From assembly GCA_029891345.1 (NCBI GenBank), contig CM057009.1, forward strand, positions 211,600,709-211,664,708: DNA of 64,000 nt, given 5' to 3'. This DNA comes from Dryococelus australis. Taxonomy: Eukaryota; Arthropoda; Insecta; Phasmatodea; Phasmatidae. This document shows, piece by piece, positions 23,611 to 35,208 of this stretch; the stretch's first letter is position 1, and each line of letters opens with the position of its first letter. The translations under genes were made by a program, and so were the position numbers. Below the pieces are notes generated by a model. The model was not told where the DNA came from and made no database searches. It worked only from the letters and a program-made list of their open reading frames with translations.

Positions 23611-26149
23611 CAAAACAAGCTATGCAAAATAATCCGTAATGAATAGGACAAGACGCAGGGAAAGATTCACATAGCTATAATATTTCAAGAAGAGTATGTA
23701 TGTTTAAGGCAGTTGTAAATGTTTGGAGGAGGGTGGCTGGTATGAAGTAAAAAGTATTCCTGTAAGAAACTCAAAAGTGCGAATCTTTAGGAGACTGGCT
23801 AAATTGCACGATAAATATTTACCGTTAGGAAGTGTTGCATTTAGGTAAGGTATATACTAAATATTGTGGCCGTAGTTTCAGTGGGTAGGTTAAGATACAC
23901 ATTTTTACATAATGAATTGGTTTTTTGCGAAAGTGTGGTCAAATACCAACATTATACAGTACATACACTCAGTCACACAAAAATTAACCACAGGGGCATT
24001 GATTAGATACATGGGTGCCGATGAAAACATGAAACTTAAATGTTACACCAATTTCCTAAAAGGGGAGTCTTGATAATTCTTGAGAGGAACTCCTTTTCCA
24101 AATTTTCGAACGTCTTCTTCAGGTGATTAATAAATTTCATCATGGCTAAAACTGGGCCCCAACAATGCACCCCTACCGAAATTATATCTTCTGATAGAGT
24201 TTTGGAGACAGGAGATCGTAAGTGGAAGGGGATGCAGAAGCATGAATAGAAAAATTAATCAACTTTTGATTATGACAGCAGCAATCGCAATTTTTCTGCA
24301 TATTAAAAATGGTATATTTTGCAATAAAAAAAATTATTCTGAATAAATATGAATGAACATATAGCATAATATAAAGAAGTATCAGACAATCACTGCAGAA
24401 TATGATAGCAGTTGTAGTGGAAAGGAGAAGCGTTTTAGGCCAGAAATTCTAATTATGGGATTCGAATACTGTTAATATTTCGTAAAATTTACTGGCAAGT
24501 GCGCCTTTTCTGGAGACATTGCTGAGTTTCATTTAAAATGGCATATTGTGCATAAATTTCTTACAGATTCATATTTTGCTTAAAAAGATTTTTAAAATAA
24601 CGAGTAAATAGTATATGATTTTGTGTTTACATACTAAGCAAAACATACGAAATGAGCTTATTTATTCTAATGAATTTAATACGCAATAATTAGTTTCCAC
24701 CTCCAGTGACAAGGTTCATATTCACACATAATTCACTGGACGTAACAGAGTTCGTAATATGATTGCTAGAATTATTTACATTTATGATATTTATATATTT
24801 TTCCAATGTCTGATTATTAAATGTTTACGAACAAATCTGTTACACACACTATTAAACTGCTGAACTTATTTTAATACTGTTCTTTTAGCTACCTTACAAT
24901 ATTTTTATTGACTTTTTTGTTTGGCTTCTTACATACTAATCTGCACTTATTTTTTCAATCAAACTTCTTGTAGTATGGCAATTAATGAGCTGGTAAAGAA
25001 CACTAATGGTACTATGTTGTTGTAGAGTTTTGATTGAATTTATTTTATGAGTGCTATTTTCTTCTTGGTGTGCTTTAACTTCACTCAACCGAAAATTATA
25101 TCTATAATATACATTGTATATTATACATATACATATACGTACACACATGAGTGTATAGATCATACTGGTAATTGTGCATTAAAAATTAGCATTTAAATTA
25201 GCTTGTAAAACTGTTTTTGCATTGTAACGTCTATTAAAACATAGGAGATATTTTTACTCCGAATAATATGTGATTATTATAAATTTTACATTTTATCTGC
25301 CATAAACCTACATACATATTGATAATCCTTAGATGTACATAGAAACATTAGTGATATTCATTTATTCTTATTTCAAAAAAATATTACGAATATAAAACTA
25401 TTCAACAGATTTACGTATTTCAAATAGGTACCTTTTTTCCTACGAAATGTTGACTCATGTTACCAATGAGTTCATGAAAGATTATATTGCAGTCGTATTA
25501 CAATTTTCTGTTTCTAAAATATATTAATTTCTACTATTTTCCTGGAATATTTCATGCTATACTTTGTTGACATGTAATGGCATTGTCTGCGCATAACATA
25601 AATGGGAAATGAATTTACGAAACAACCTGGATCAAAATATACCCTTCGTGAGGAGAATAAACCTGAACGACCAAAATGGCAGGCAGTAAAATACCGAACT
25701 AAATTAGGATTCAGAACTGTTGGTCAGAGCTTATTCATTTTGGTCGATCAGTGTGTCGCTTTCTATAGATCGAAAATGGCCAAAGGGCTTACTGAGAAGG
25801 AATGCCGTATTATGCCTGTTTGCAAATTTTGTTGGCCAAAACTGCGTTACTGAAAGACGGCAAACACACTGTCCGGTTTACGTATACCAATTCTGTTCTG
25901 ATTGTTGCGCATTACACATATCCACATTTTGTGATTGCGATTTTTGAATCATGTTCATGTACCAGAGTTTTATTGCGCATTACTTTAAAAGACGAAGTAT
26001 TTCTTATATGTACCACTTTAAATGGTTTTGCATCATGTGGTCCAAACAAGAATTAACATTTTTTTTAATTTGTGGTTGATGACCAGATTCTTTGATGTGC
26101 CTGTGTTACAGATGTCTGATGTCTGAACAAAATATTCTCATTGACGTTA

Positions 26150-26440
26150 GGGACCGCGGTGGTGTAGTTGTCAGACTACACGCCTCCCACCTAGGCGAAC
26201 CACGTTCAATTCCCTACGATGCCGTACCCGGATTTTCGCATTGTGAATCGTGCCGGACGTTGCCGCTGGTCGGCGGGGGTTTTTTTTTTCGGGGATCGCC
26301 TGTTTCCCCAGTCCTTGCATTCCGGCGTTGCTCCATACTCACCACACTTCAACCTCAACGTCTTTCAAGACTCAAGACCTTGATGTTAAGGGTAATCCAA
26401 ATATCTACATTCCGCTCATTTCAATGTCGTTATTAGAGCA
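26150..26440 (+). repeat. tRNA-derived SINE
   Basis: The head has Pol III promoter boxes: box A-like GGTGGTGTAGTTGTC at about 26158 and box B-like GTTCAATTCCC at about 26207, about 45 bp apart. An about 225-bp body follows with a T-tract and a CTCAAGACCTTGATG tail block. Conceptual translation (GGVVVRL, then SRLKTLM) is the read-through pattern I associate with abundant repeats in polyneopteran genomes; that is recollection, not a search. Confidence 0.6.
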
Positions 26441-28086
26441 CATATTCCTGCCAGGAAAACTACTCCATATGTATGGCTTGTTTTTTATATGCCGCTCCCC
26501 CCCCCCCTCAAATCATACATTTCCCATTATGAATGTTATAATGTTTTAAAATTCGTAATTAATTTTAAATTAAAATATTTGCAGAAATAAATCGCTTTTA
26601 TGTAAAGACCGGTTTTTTTTTCCAGATTTTCCATACACGAAATCAGTGTTAGTTAACCCCTACACGAGCAAAGAAAAAAAAAAAAAAAAAACCCCGAAAT
26701 ATTATTATCGTAGTTACCTGTTATTCTCTTCGGAGAATTTTCGCTCTCAGTAAAGGCACACACAAATTTTATTCTCCGACTGTTGCACATAGACAGGAAT
26801 TTTGATCGAGGAGCAAGTAGAGCGAGGTAATAATTAGTCTACTGAAACATCAGTTTAGTAATAATTTTCATGCTGTTAGTTTCTACCAAGAGTGTCCTTA
26901 AATCAACATAAACAACTGCGTCCTCGCCCGTACCCCCGTCATTGATTGGTTCCTAAAGTAGAGAGGTTTCTGACTGACGTTATATTGTGTTCTCCGTCGA
27001 TTTCGAGCTGGCTGTGCCTTTTAGACCGCGCCGTTGATATCAGCGTTTTAAGATGTGGCTAGAAGAATAACCGTAGTTGCTTTAAGCCCGGTCGTGGATG
27101 CTCATTTTCCTACTGTAAACGTACGAAAATTTCTTCGCAGCACGGTTTCAGCATTAGGAGCTGGATCAACAAAAACCGAAGATTCAGTGTTAGAAGAACA
27201 GCGAGTGCATACAATATCAGGTCGTGTAAGGGTCACATTGTTCACAAACCCAGCAGATGTAGATTCCCGAATATAATTTGTAAACTTATTATTGTCTCAT
27301 GCTCATAGACGATGAATATCGCTTCAGTAAAAATATTCCCATTATAGTTTTCTATTCCAGTGACCCTGATGGCGCTTTTTCCCGTTGAGCGCAGGGGAAT
27401 TCGCGGAAAAGAATGTATACAATCGCTTGGCGCAATAGTCTTAATCATCGCGTAGCATTTATTTCCTTTCACAAAATTATGACTTTAATTCTGTGTTTAT
27501 CCAACTTCTATGTTCTTGCTGTGAGTTCCTATAAAACCCAGTGAGCACCTTAAATAATGCATAATAAACGTTTGGATCGCGCGGAATATACTTTAACGCC
27601 AAATATGTTTACAGAAGTCCACATATTTTGTGAGCAAGTATTTAGCCGGATTTATGCATTATTTCTTACCTAATGTTTTGCACCGCCACAGTCGACGTCC
27701 CACTGCCGTGAGGGCAACTGAAAGAACTATTCCGTATACTCGAGACCACTGTTGGCCATGATTTTTAAAATATACTAAGGAAGCCCTCATTTGGAACGGG
27801 TTCCATCTATCGGCTGCCTGCTAATTTTTCTTCTGTATTTGTTTTTTGGCAGAAAAAATTGGTCAGTTTTAATAATTACTTGCTTTCGGATATACGTATA
27901 AATACTGTATTTAAAATTGCATTTTACACATTTATAATATAAATTACCTCTCATTTTACAATTTCGTAAATTATACTGTCGAGGAAATTATTTTATTTTT
28001 AGAATATATGTAGCAATTTTGATTGACGTATACCTACATATAAAAACCCACTTTTCATGGAAAATTATATGTTTATTTTCACACAG

Positions 28087-28140
28087 GTTACACAAGAGAA
28101 GGAAGTGAAAGTCAGCGAAAGGAAGATGTCTGCTCAACAA
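28087..28140 (+). CDS. Exon 8: V/K/E exon (18 codons)
   Basis: Acceptor TTTTCACACAG, donor CAACAA|GTGAGT. The peptide starts VTQEKEVKVSERK and ends in SAQQ, so it breaks the usual rule of ending in lysine or glutamate. Phase 0/0 with a consensus donor. Confidence 0.75.
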
Positions 28141-30459
28141 GTGAGTTATTTGTTATATATAATTTATATGTTCTCCTGATATAGAAATATGTAATACAAA
28201 TTCTCATATTACGTTAATTCAAGTTTGATAAGGGTGTCGTAAATCATGGGCGTAGTTCATACGCACTTGGGTGTAATTAGAAACCTCGAGTTTAATAAGT
28301 GTTGTCCACATTGAAGCATTCCAATTCATACTTAGTAAATGTACACTTAATTTAATTAAAAGCGATGGTTTTAAATAAAATAACACATTGCTGTTTTATT
28401 CGTTAAATTTAACATTCTTTCATTAAAATGTCGAATTTTGTTTATCTGTCACAATTAATTGAGAATGATAGCAGCGACTCAATTTATGTATGTGAAAAGC
28501 TGTTAGCAGAAGCAGAAGAATCGCACTATAGGCCCTCATTATACAGACGACTAGGGAGCTGTTAATTATTTCTGCTGCATTTTCAATAAACTAGTGAGTA
28601 GTGTGATTATGGCTGTCCGATGACAAATTCACCTGGTAAGGGATACGTGGCATACCCCCCCCCCCCCTCCTCTTCCTGGTGACTGGTGAGGTATACTTGA
28701 CTTCTTGAAGCCTGGAGCCGTATTTTAGCTTGGCTGTGTATCTGACCTCCACAAATAGTTATATTGGTTAAATATTTTCAATTTTCCCCTCAAAATTCCC
28801 TACACTGCCTATCCTTTTTCTTCATAAAAATACATTTATTCTCTTAAAATTTCCCACTACAATCGCACAAAACGTAACAACTCATTCGAAACTAAAAACG
28901 ATCAAACACCCCGACAAAAAGAAAAAAATTAATTGAAGCTTTGTAGAAGCCGAGTATCATCAATTGTCTTGGATTTATTGGGGCATTAATAAATATTTTT
29001 GTATTTAATATTGTATATAGATATGTATATATTTAATCTGATTCATAAAAGAATATTTATATGCGAAATTGACTATACAGTACAGATTATATAGTTTATC
29101 CTATAAAACATTCAGTTTCTAATATTATGATACCAAAAATGAATTAAACCTATACATATAAATTTTTAAATACAATCTTATTTGAATTTTTTTGTTAGTG
29201 GCAAATTCGAACACTGAAACATGGGTCATTTGTTTATTCTAGTGAGATACCTGTGGCATGTTAAGGCATGACCAAACACGTACAAATTATATAGGATCTC
29301 TCTCCCTCTCTTGTCAATATACGGCGCTCAAGCGGGTTCTTTCAGGTTTGGCTCGACAACAGAGCACTTAAAAGAGCAGATTTTACGATTCCCATCTTCT
29401 AGGTCTAGTGGAATGGTGTCTAGGGAAACTTTCGCAGCATGCAGTAACCAATCAGTCACGATGCCCATTTACAGAGTCTCATATTAAATGAGCGACTGAG
29501 TTCGCTTACATCAAAGTAACTACCACACGACTTCGAATATGTGTGCTTACCTACTCTGTGGCTAGATCCTCTGATGATTCGCCTCTCCCCTCCCATCAAC
29601 CTGCAAGCCATTAGCTCCAATTTCTACCATCTCAGCAATTTTCTTCCAAGTCTGTTGTACCTGCTCGACCTTTGTCCCATCCCTTAACTCCTCCAATTCC
29701 AAAACCCAAAGTAGAATTCCTAATGCTACTGGTCAATCTTCGACCACTCCCTCACTTCTTCTATATATCCCACCAGTTTCTGTCCATTGAGGTTAAGGCA
29801 ACAAAAATATTTTCTCTACTAATGTTTGTGACCTCGCTAATGTATGAAATGTAAAGCCATAGGAGCTGTTATAAGGATAGTATTTCCCTGCATCAATCAA
29901 CTTACAGACTAAGTTCGCTACCATTTGCGAAACATTTTTTTTAAATTAAGCATGTAAACTAACTAAATTTCTTAGTTTGGAAATATGCGAGGGACATACT
30001 TTGACCCAAATATTTCATATTAATATTTGACTACCATTTGCGAACCAATTGGGCTAGGCTTTAAAATTCAGTATATAGGCATAATTTTTGTCCACAAAAA
30101 CGACATAAGCCATACAACTAGATCCTTGAAATCTAGCATGTAAGCATAAGATATAATTTTGGCAATATGTGCATTAAATACTGTTACCTTACACCTCTTA
30201 CAAGCATAGATGCCCACCATTTTGGATCCATTAGTTTTGTATCCACCAGACTCTGTAGGCAACACTTCAGACACTCATAGGATGTATTAGGCAAGAAAAA
30301 CTTTTATAACAATATTGTGATTTACACAGTGCTAGTATATTTCCAGGTACATTTTTGTTTGCCTAGCTTAACCAATACCAATTCAGTTCAATGAAAATTA
30401 TTCATCGTGATTTATACTAACCATAGCTCTTATAACCAAAATCACAATTATTACAAATA

Positions 30460-30770
30460 TACAAACATACCAACTAACTATAACTATGCCAACACACTGG
30501 TCCATCCAAAATCAGCAGACCTAATGAAATTCACACCACAGCCAGCCAACAAGACTACAGAATAGATATTTTTGACCATGCGACCTATACAAAGATAACG
30601 TAAGTATACACCAACCATACCGAATGACTATATGATCAAATGACCATAGTCCAACAGACTATTCACGCAAGCCAACCATACCAAATGCACGAAAAGACCA
30701 GGCAAGAAGACCAACCAACAATATAAATTAGGTCGTTACCCATACCAACCAACCATACGAACTAGTACCA
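30460..30770. repeat. Degenerate CCAACCATACC low-complexity tract
   Basis: The words CCAACCA, ACCATACCAA and ACCAACTAAC recur irregularly over about 300 bp on the + strand, giving strong A/C bias. No fixed period could be assigned by eye. Confidence 0.5.
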
Positions 30771-31862
30771 TTCATGGATACATACACATGTAGCATTCGT
30801 TTATGCAGCAACTTTCTCTACTTCTGTACTTTGTTCCCAGATATATATATATATGCAGTCAAGGGTCTGTGTTGTATTTATACTCGAAATTTGCACCAAT
30901 ACATGTAAGTAGATCATTTGTATCTTAGCACTAACACTGTATAAAAAATACAACACTAAAATAACATTTGTTTCATAAAGTTCACAATTATATCATTAGA
31001 AATTATATTTTTACTTGCTTTATATGTTGTAGTCTCAGCAGCAATATGTTCACATCATGCAATATAACACCCTGCGAATCAGTTCATCGATAATTGAAGA
31101 TATATCTTTAATATGCAAGATATTTCCACCTTTTTACAAAGTGATGTAAAGTCTGAGACCGTCAACAAGTTCATTCGGGTCTTCGAGAAATGTGTATGCA
31201 ATGTTCTTGTTATCTTCCAGCTTCTTCGTGCAGCTCTCCGCAGTGATGACAGTGGAGGTATGTGTCAGGGCATCAATAGAATCAACACCAACAGTATACA
31301 TTATTTTCATTGCCTTTCTCTTGTCTGTAACTGAGTTTTCTTTTCTTGGCAGTTTGGTTGTTGTTGGTAACATTAATTTTACACCTACAAGTGCTACTTT
31401 ATGATTTGTAACTCACGTAGTTCACATGCCAATTTCGTGAGAGTATATTCTGCACTAATGAACTGTATGACATGATATTCGTTACTTATATTTTCCATAG
31501 TTACCTCATCTCTTGCGATTGTATAATGCAGTGTATTAGCATGAGGTAGCAATGTCACCACATGATGTTTCTCAGTGGTCGAAAGAACCCTACACTTAAA
31601 GGGTTTTATGAGTTTTTCAAGTTATGGTTTCGAGCGAACTGCCTAGACAATTTGTTGCAGCTATAAATAGCACGAGACTGTTTCTTCAAATAATCGTTCT
31701 TCTCATGCCACAAAGCATTAAAACTTTTGGTAAATATCTTAGCACACTAGCAATATTTATTTTGCCAATTAGTGGCACTTTGCAAGAAGTTGTACTCGGC
31801 ATGCTCTTTCTCGCATCGTCAGATTCTTGCAGCATCATCATTTAAATTAAGTAATACATTAA

Positions 31863-32160
31863 GACCGACTCCTACATACTTTCACTATCCGACTGACTCC
31901 TGACGACCGACTCCTGCCGAATGACCCTGTAAACTTACTCCTGCAAACTGACTCCTACAGAATGACTCCTGCGAACTAGCTCCTACAAACTGACTACTGC
32001 CGATAGACTCCTACAAATAGACTCCTGCAGACTGACTCCTGCATGCTGACTCTTGCCGAATGCCTCTTGCCGACTGACTCTTGGCGACAGCCTCTTACCA
32101 ACTGACTCCTACAGACTGTCTCTAGAAGATTCACTCCTGCTGGAATGACTCCTGCTGAGA
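31863..32160. repeat. 14-bp minisatellite, left array, about 20 copies
   Basis: Units follow the pattern RACTGACTCCTRC with variable first bases; about 20 consecutive, imperfect 14-bp units can be phased. The reverse-oriented partner array is at 32926-33012. The apparent short peptide repeat on the - strand here is a by-product of the array. Confidence 0.85.
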
Positions 32161-32925
32161 TAAACACCTTCTTGGCCCTCGATGATAGTAGAATCACCGA
32201 AATATTCTTTTCCAAACAGCATGTTTCCCATTTGCGAAACATTAATTTACTGTACGAACTCACCCACTCGAACAATTTCATAAAACACATCAGGAATGAT
32301 CAAGCTAGTAAAATAAAGAATCGTTTACTGCTCTTGTAAGAAGCCCAGCTTATGCTCACAGAAAATATTCTGCAATACAGTCTTAATGAAAGAATATTGG
32401 TGTTCTCTGAAAAAACCCACATACAGTGTTCATGCAAACAGAAGTGACAGATAATTGAAAAAAAAAAAAAAAAAACACAAAAACTTAAATAGCAATTTTT
32501 ACTAATCAGTTTGGGAATAAATTAAAATGAGGAAAAGATAAATGCATAATTATTGTAAATAACAACATGTGAGAACCAATGAAAATCCATTTACATCAGT
32601 TGGAAAAGCAGGGTCCCTGGCACCATAGCTGAAATTTTTGATAATAACATGTGATGCTGACATTGATATTTATCTATTATTTCGCATTTAATTTTCTGCT
32701 TAAAACTGAAAAGATACAGTTTTAATAGAAACTTTTCTAAATCATAGAAAATAAGTGGCATCTGGTATCTAAAGACAGAGGATCGCTCCCTGTCTTCAGC
32801 TCCATTGCAGGTAAAATCAAAGTCTTATACAATACTTTTCTGTTATTTAGATTTATTTATACAAACCTGGGTTTTTCAATTTTAGGTGATGTATGAAATC
32901 CGTGATGGTCCACAAACTTTAAGGT

Positions 32926-33012
32926 ACCTGGAGTAAGTCTGCAGGAGTCAGTCTGCAAGAGTCAGTTTGTAGGAGTCAGTCAGAAGGCATCAGTCTCTAG
33001 GAGTCAATCTAA
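32926..33012. repeat. 14-bp minisatellite, right array, inverted, about 6 copies
   Basis: Units read GCAGGAGTCAGTCT, GCAAGAGTCAGTTT, GTAGGAGTCAGTCA and so on: the reverse complement of the left array. It marks the inner end of the right arm. Confidence 0.85.
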
Positions 33013-34048
33013 ATGCATGGCTTCTTTTGAATGAAGATGCTGAAAGCCACTGATGATGCGAAATCGAGTATATCGACTACTACGTGCAAAAATTCACCAA
33101 TTAGCAAAACGTTACCAGGAAAAAAATGTCATTACTGTGCCAAATTATTTAGTCAAATCTTTAATGATTGGCGACATGAGAAGAGCGATTCTTTGGGGAA
33201 CCCATCATGTGCGATCTTAGCTTCTGTAAATGCTCTAGACAATTAGTTTGAAGTAATAATTTATATAAACTAATCGAGGCCAGCAAGTGCAATATTCTTT
33301 TTCCCACTGAGAAATAGCATGTGTTAACACTGCTACTCTCTGCTAATACAATATATAATATGTTTGCAGAATACAAGGGAACTACGGATAGTACAAGCGA
33401 CGAACAGCATATCATACAATTGGTTTGTGTGGAATATGCATGTGCTAAATTGTCATGAGAATTGAACGAGCTTTCAAATCATAATGTAACACCCATAACT
33501 GTGAAAGCTAATGTTTTACGATGCTCCTACAGCACCAAGAAAAGGGAAATCGGTGCTAGAAAATAGGAAGGTGATAAAGATGTTAATGAAGTCAGTTTAG
33601 GTTCTGGTGATAATGGTGATTTCTCATTGCTCTGGCACTTCTCCCGTAGGGTTTGCTGCAACAAGGGATATGGGGAAGACAGAAGACAACAAGAACACCA
33701 CCTAAACATTTCCTGAACACCTGAATGAACTTGTTGATAGCTAGACTTAGACGTTTGATCATTTTGCAAAGATGTGTAAATTTCTCGCCTATCATAGATA
33801 TATCTTCAATCATCGATTTACAGATTGACAGAGGTTATATCAAATTATGTGATGAACTTCTTGCTGAAAAAATTTCGTTTTCATTTCTCGCATTGTTTGT
33901 AATTTAAGAATTTAAATATGATACACCCAATGGCAACACAGTCATCATATGTGATTTCTAAAGAATAGTTGTACATCTGAAGATACAGTTAAGTAGGTAG
34001 CTTAAGATGCAACTTGAGCATATTTTCAATTTTTTCGAACCTGTATAG

Positions 34049-34177
34049 GTTCGTAAATACGACCCTTTGGCCTTTATACCATCTAGTCCAGAAGAAAGTG
34101 ATGAAGAAGAAACTAAACGAGATGAAAGTTCTATGCCATCTCAACAACATAAGCCCACTATTACTGAAGAGAAGAAG
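34049..34177 (+). CDS. Exon 9: KYDPLA-type exon, paralogue A (43 codons)
   Basis: Acceptor CCTGTATAG, donor GAGAAGAAG|GTTTGA (weak). The peptide opens VRKYDPLAFIPSSPEESD, then turns acidic (EEETKRDE) and ends in TITEEKK. It is a clear paralogue of exon 14: 48 of the first 54 bases match and all 17 residues from RKYD to EESD are the same except F/Y. The conserved SSPEESD block contains potential phosphoserines. Aromatic and hydrophobic content makes this the most motif-like of the exons, perhaps a binding epitope rather than spring. Phase 0/0. Confidence 0.85.
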
Positions 34178-35169
34178 GTTTGAAAATGTCTTACACTTGA
34201 TGACATGATAGCATGTTCCTCAGTAGTGTATTTGGAACAAGTTTCACTTTAATAGAATTACTACTGCCTTTTTCTGCTGACAAATTTCATCTTCTTCAAC
34301 CTTCAGCATTTAACTTTGCCAACTAAGTAGACGCATTTTCGCCATATACATGAAGGTTTCGCTAAGAGATGATGCCGTTTTATATCTTGAATCCAATCCG
34401 AAATCTTGAATTTCTTTAGTCTATGATGTCACCCTATCTCGACAGTCACCATGTCGAGATTCAGTGACTAATAAATAGATGGCATAGATTTGGATGTATC
34501 AGATATTCTAACAATTCTTATCATTTGCAAACATTTAAAAACACTTATATGTCCTATAATATTGAAAAAATTATAATTAAAGATGTTACATTGAATTAAT
34601 TGTTTCGAGGGCTGCCATCTTAAATTATTTCACATCTCAAATAAGAATACCCAGTTTGTTCAAATATATTTTGAAAATTTTCGTAAGTGAAAATAAAACA
34701 ATTTATTTTAAACAAAAAACTTTAGGAATGCCATTTAGCTATTCGGTCAAAACCCACAAAATAAAACTATATATTTTCAATTAATTAAAAAGTTTCTATG
34801 GGAAGTTAATAATTGGAATTTTGTATTAATCACATTCTAAATGGGGAAATCTATATTGGTCTTGGCTTGATACACATACAGGGAAAGACATAAAAAATTA
34901 CAAAATTGCCACCAAGTAACAATTAAAAATTGATAGTAAAATGAATAATTATTTAATTATTTATAAAAAATATTTGCCATGTGCCTGAATGTTCGGCTAT
35001 TTGTTCTACTTGGTTCTGCAGCATGAAGTTTAAAATCTTAGCGATCCATAATTTTGACAGTATTACAGCAATTAACAAAGAAACCTAAAATTCAATAGCA
35101 ATCATTCATTTGACCTAGGTGTTGATCCCCTAACCTGTAACGTCATAAATTATTACCATGGATGGACTG

Positions 35170-35208
<39 letters not shown>

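Larger units (their letters stand above)
20953..28086. other. Intron between exons 7 and 8
   Basis: A 7.1 kb intron. Features listed separately are a promoter-like segment (21840-22060), a purine-rich tandem array (about 22965-23610) and a tRNA-derived SINE (26150-26440). Several medium-G+C stretches (21.4-22.6, 25.6-26.05 and 26.9-27.8 kb) have open frames of at most 179 codons with no recognisable protein. Poly-C (about 26496-26507) and poly-A (about 26675-26690) runs are also present. Confidence 0.5.
31035..33870. mobile_element. Giant inverted repeat (foldback-like), arms of about 0.95-1.1 kb
   Basis: The left arm (31035-32160) and the right arm read in reverse complement (33870-32926) align over most of their length. 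Anchor pairs: GATAATTGAAGATATATCT / GATGATTGAAGATATATCT near the outer ends, CAACAAGTTCATTC in both, TTATGATTTG in both, TTTCTCAGTGG in both, and CTCTTCTCATG / GTTCTTCTCATG further in. Each arm ends toward the centre in an array of a 14-bp repeat. A 765-bp centre separates them. Arms built from tandem repeats are the hallmark of foldback-type elements. Both arms carry related decayed coding sequence reading outward (motif EDNKN followed by NELVD). Confidence 0.7.
28141..34048. other. Intron between exons 8 and 9
   Basis: A 5.9 kb intron. It holds a poly-C run (about 28655-28667), degenerate CCAACCATACC low-complexity sequence (30460-30770) and the giant inverted repeat (31035-33870), which almost abuts exon 9. 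The stretch 28.2-30.4 kb contains nothing recognised. Confidence 0.55.

Noticed and set aside
25602..26056. Three overlapping open frames of 75-84 codons on the + strand
   Set aside because: All three frames are equally open and none gives a recognisable protein; a G+C-richer patch gives this by chance.
26092..26549. Open frames of 114 and 99 codons
   Set aside because: They are read-through of the tRNA-derived SINE and its tail, not a gene.
31863..32160. Regularly spaced short repeats resembling a CRISPR array
   Set aside because: Units are 14 bp with no unique spacers, and the genome is eukaryotic with introns; it is a minisatellite.
31994..32290. 98-codon - strand open frame with a repetitive peptide
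   Set aside because: It is the translation of the 14-bp minisatellite.
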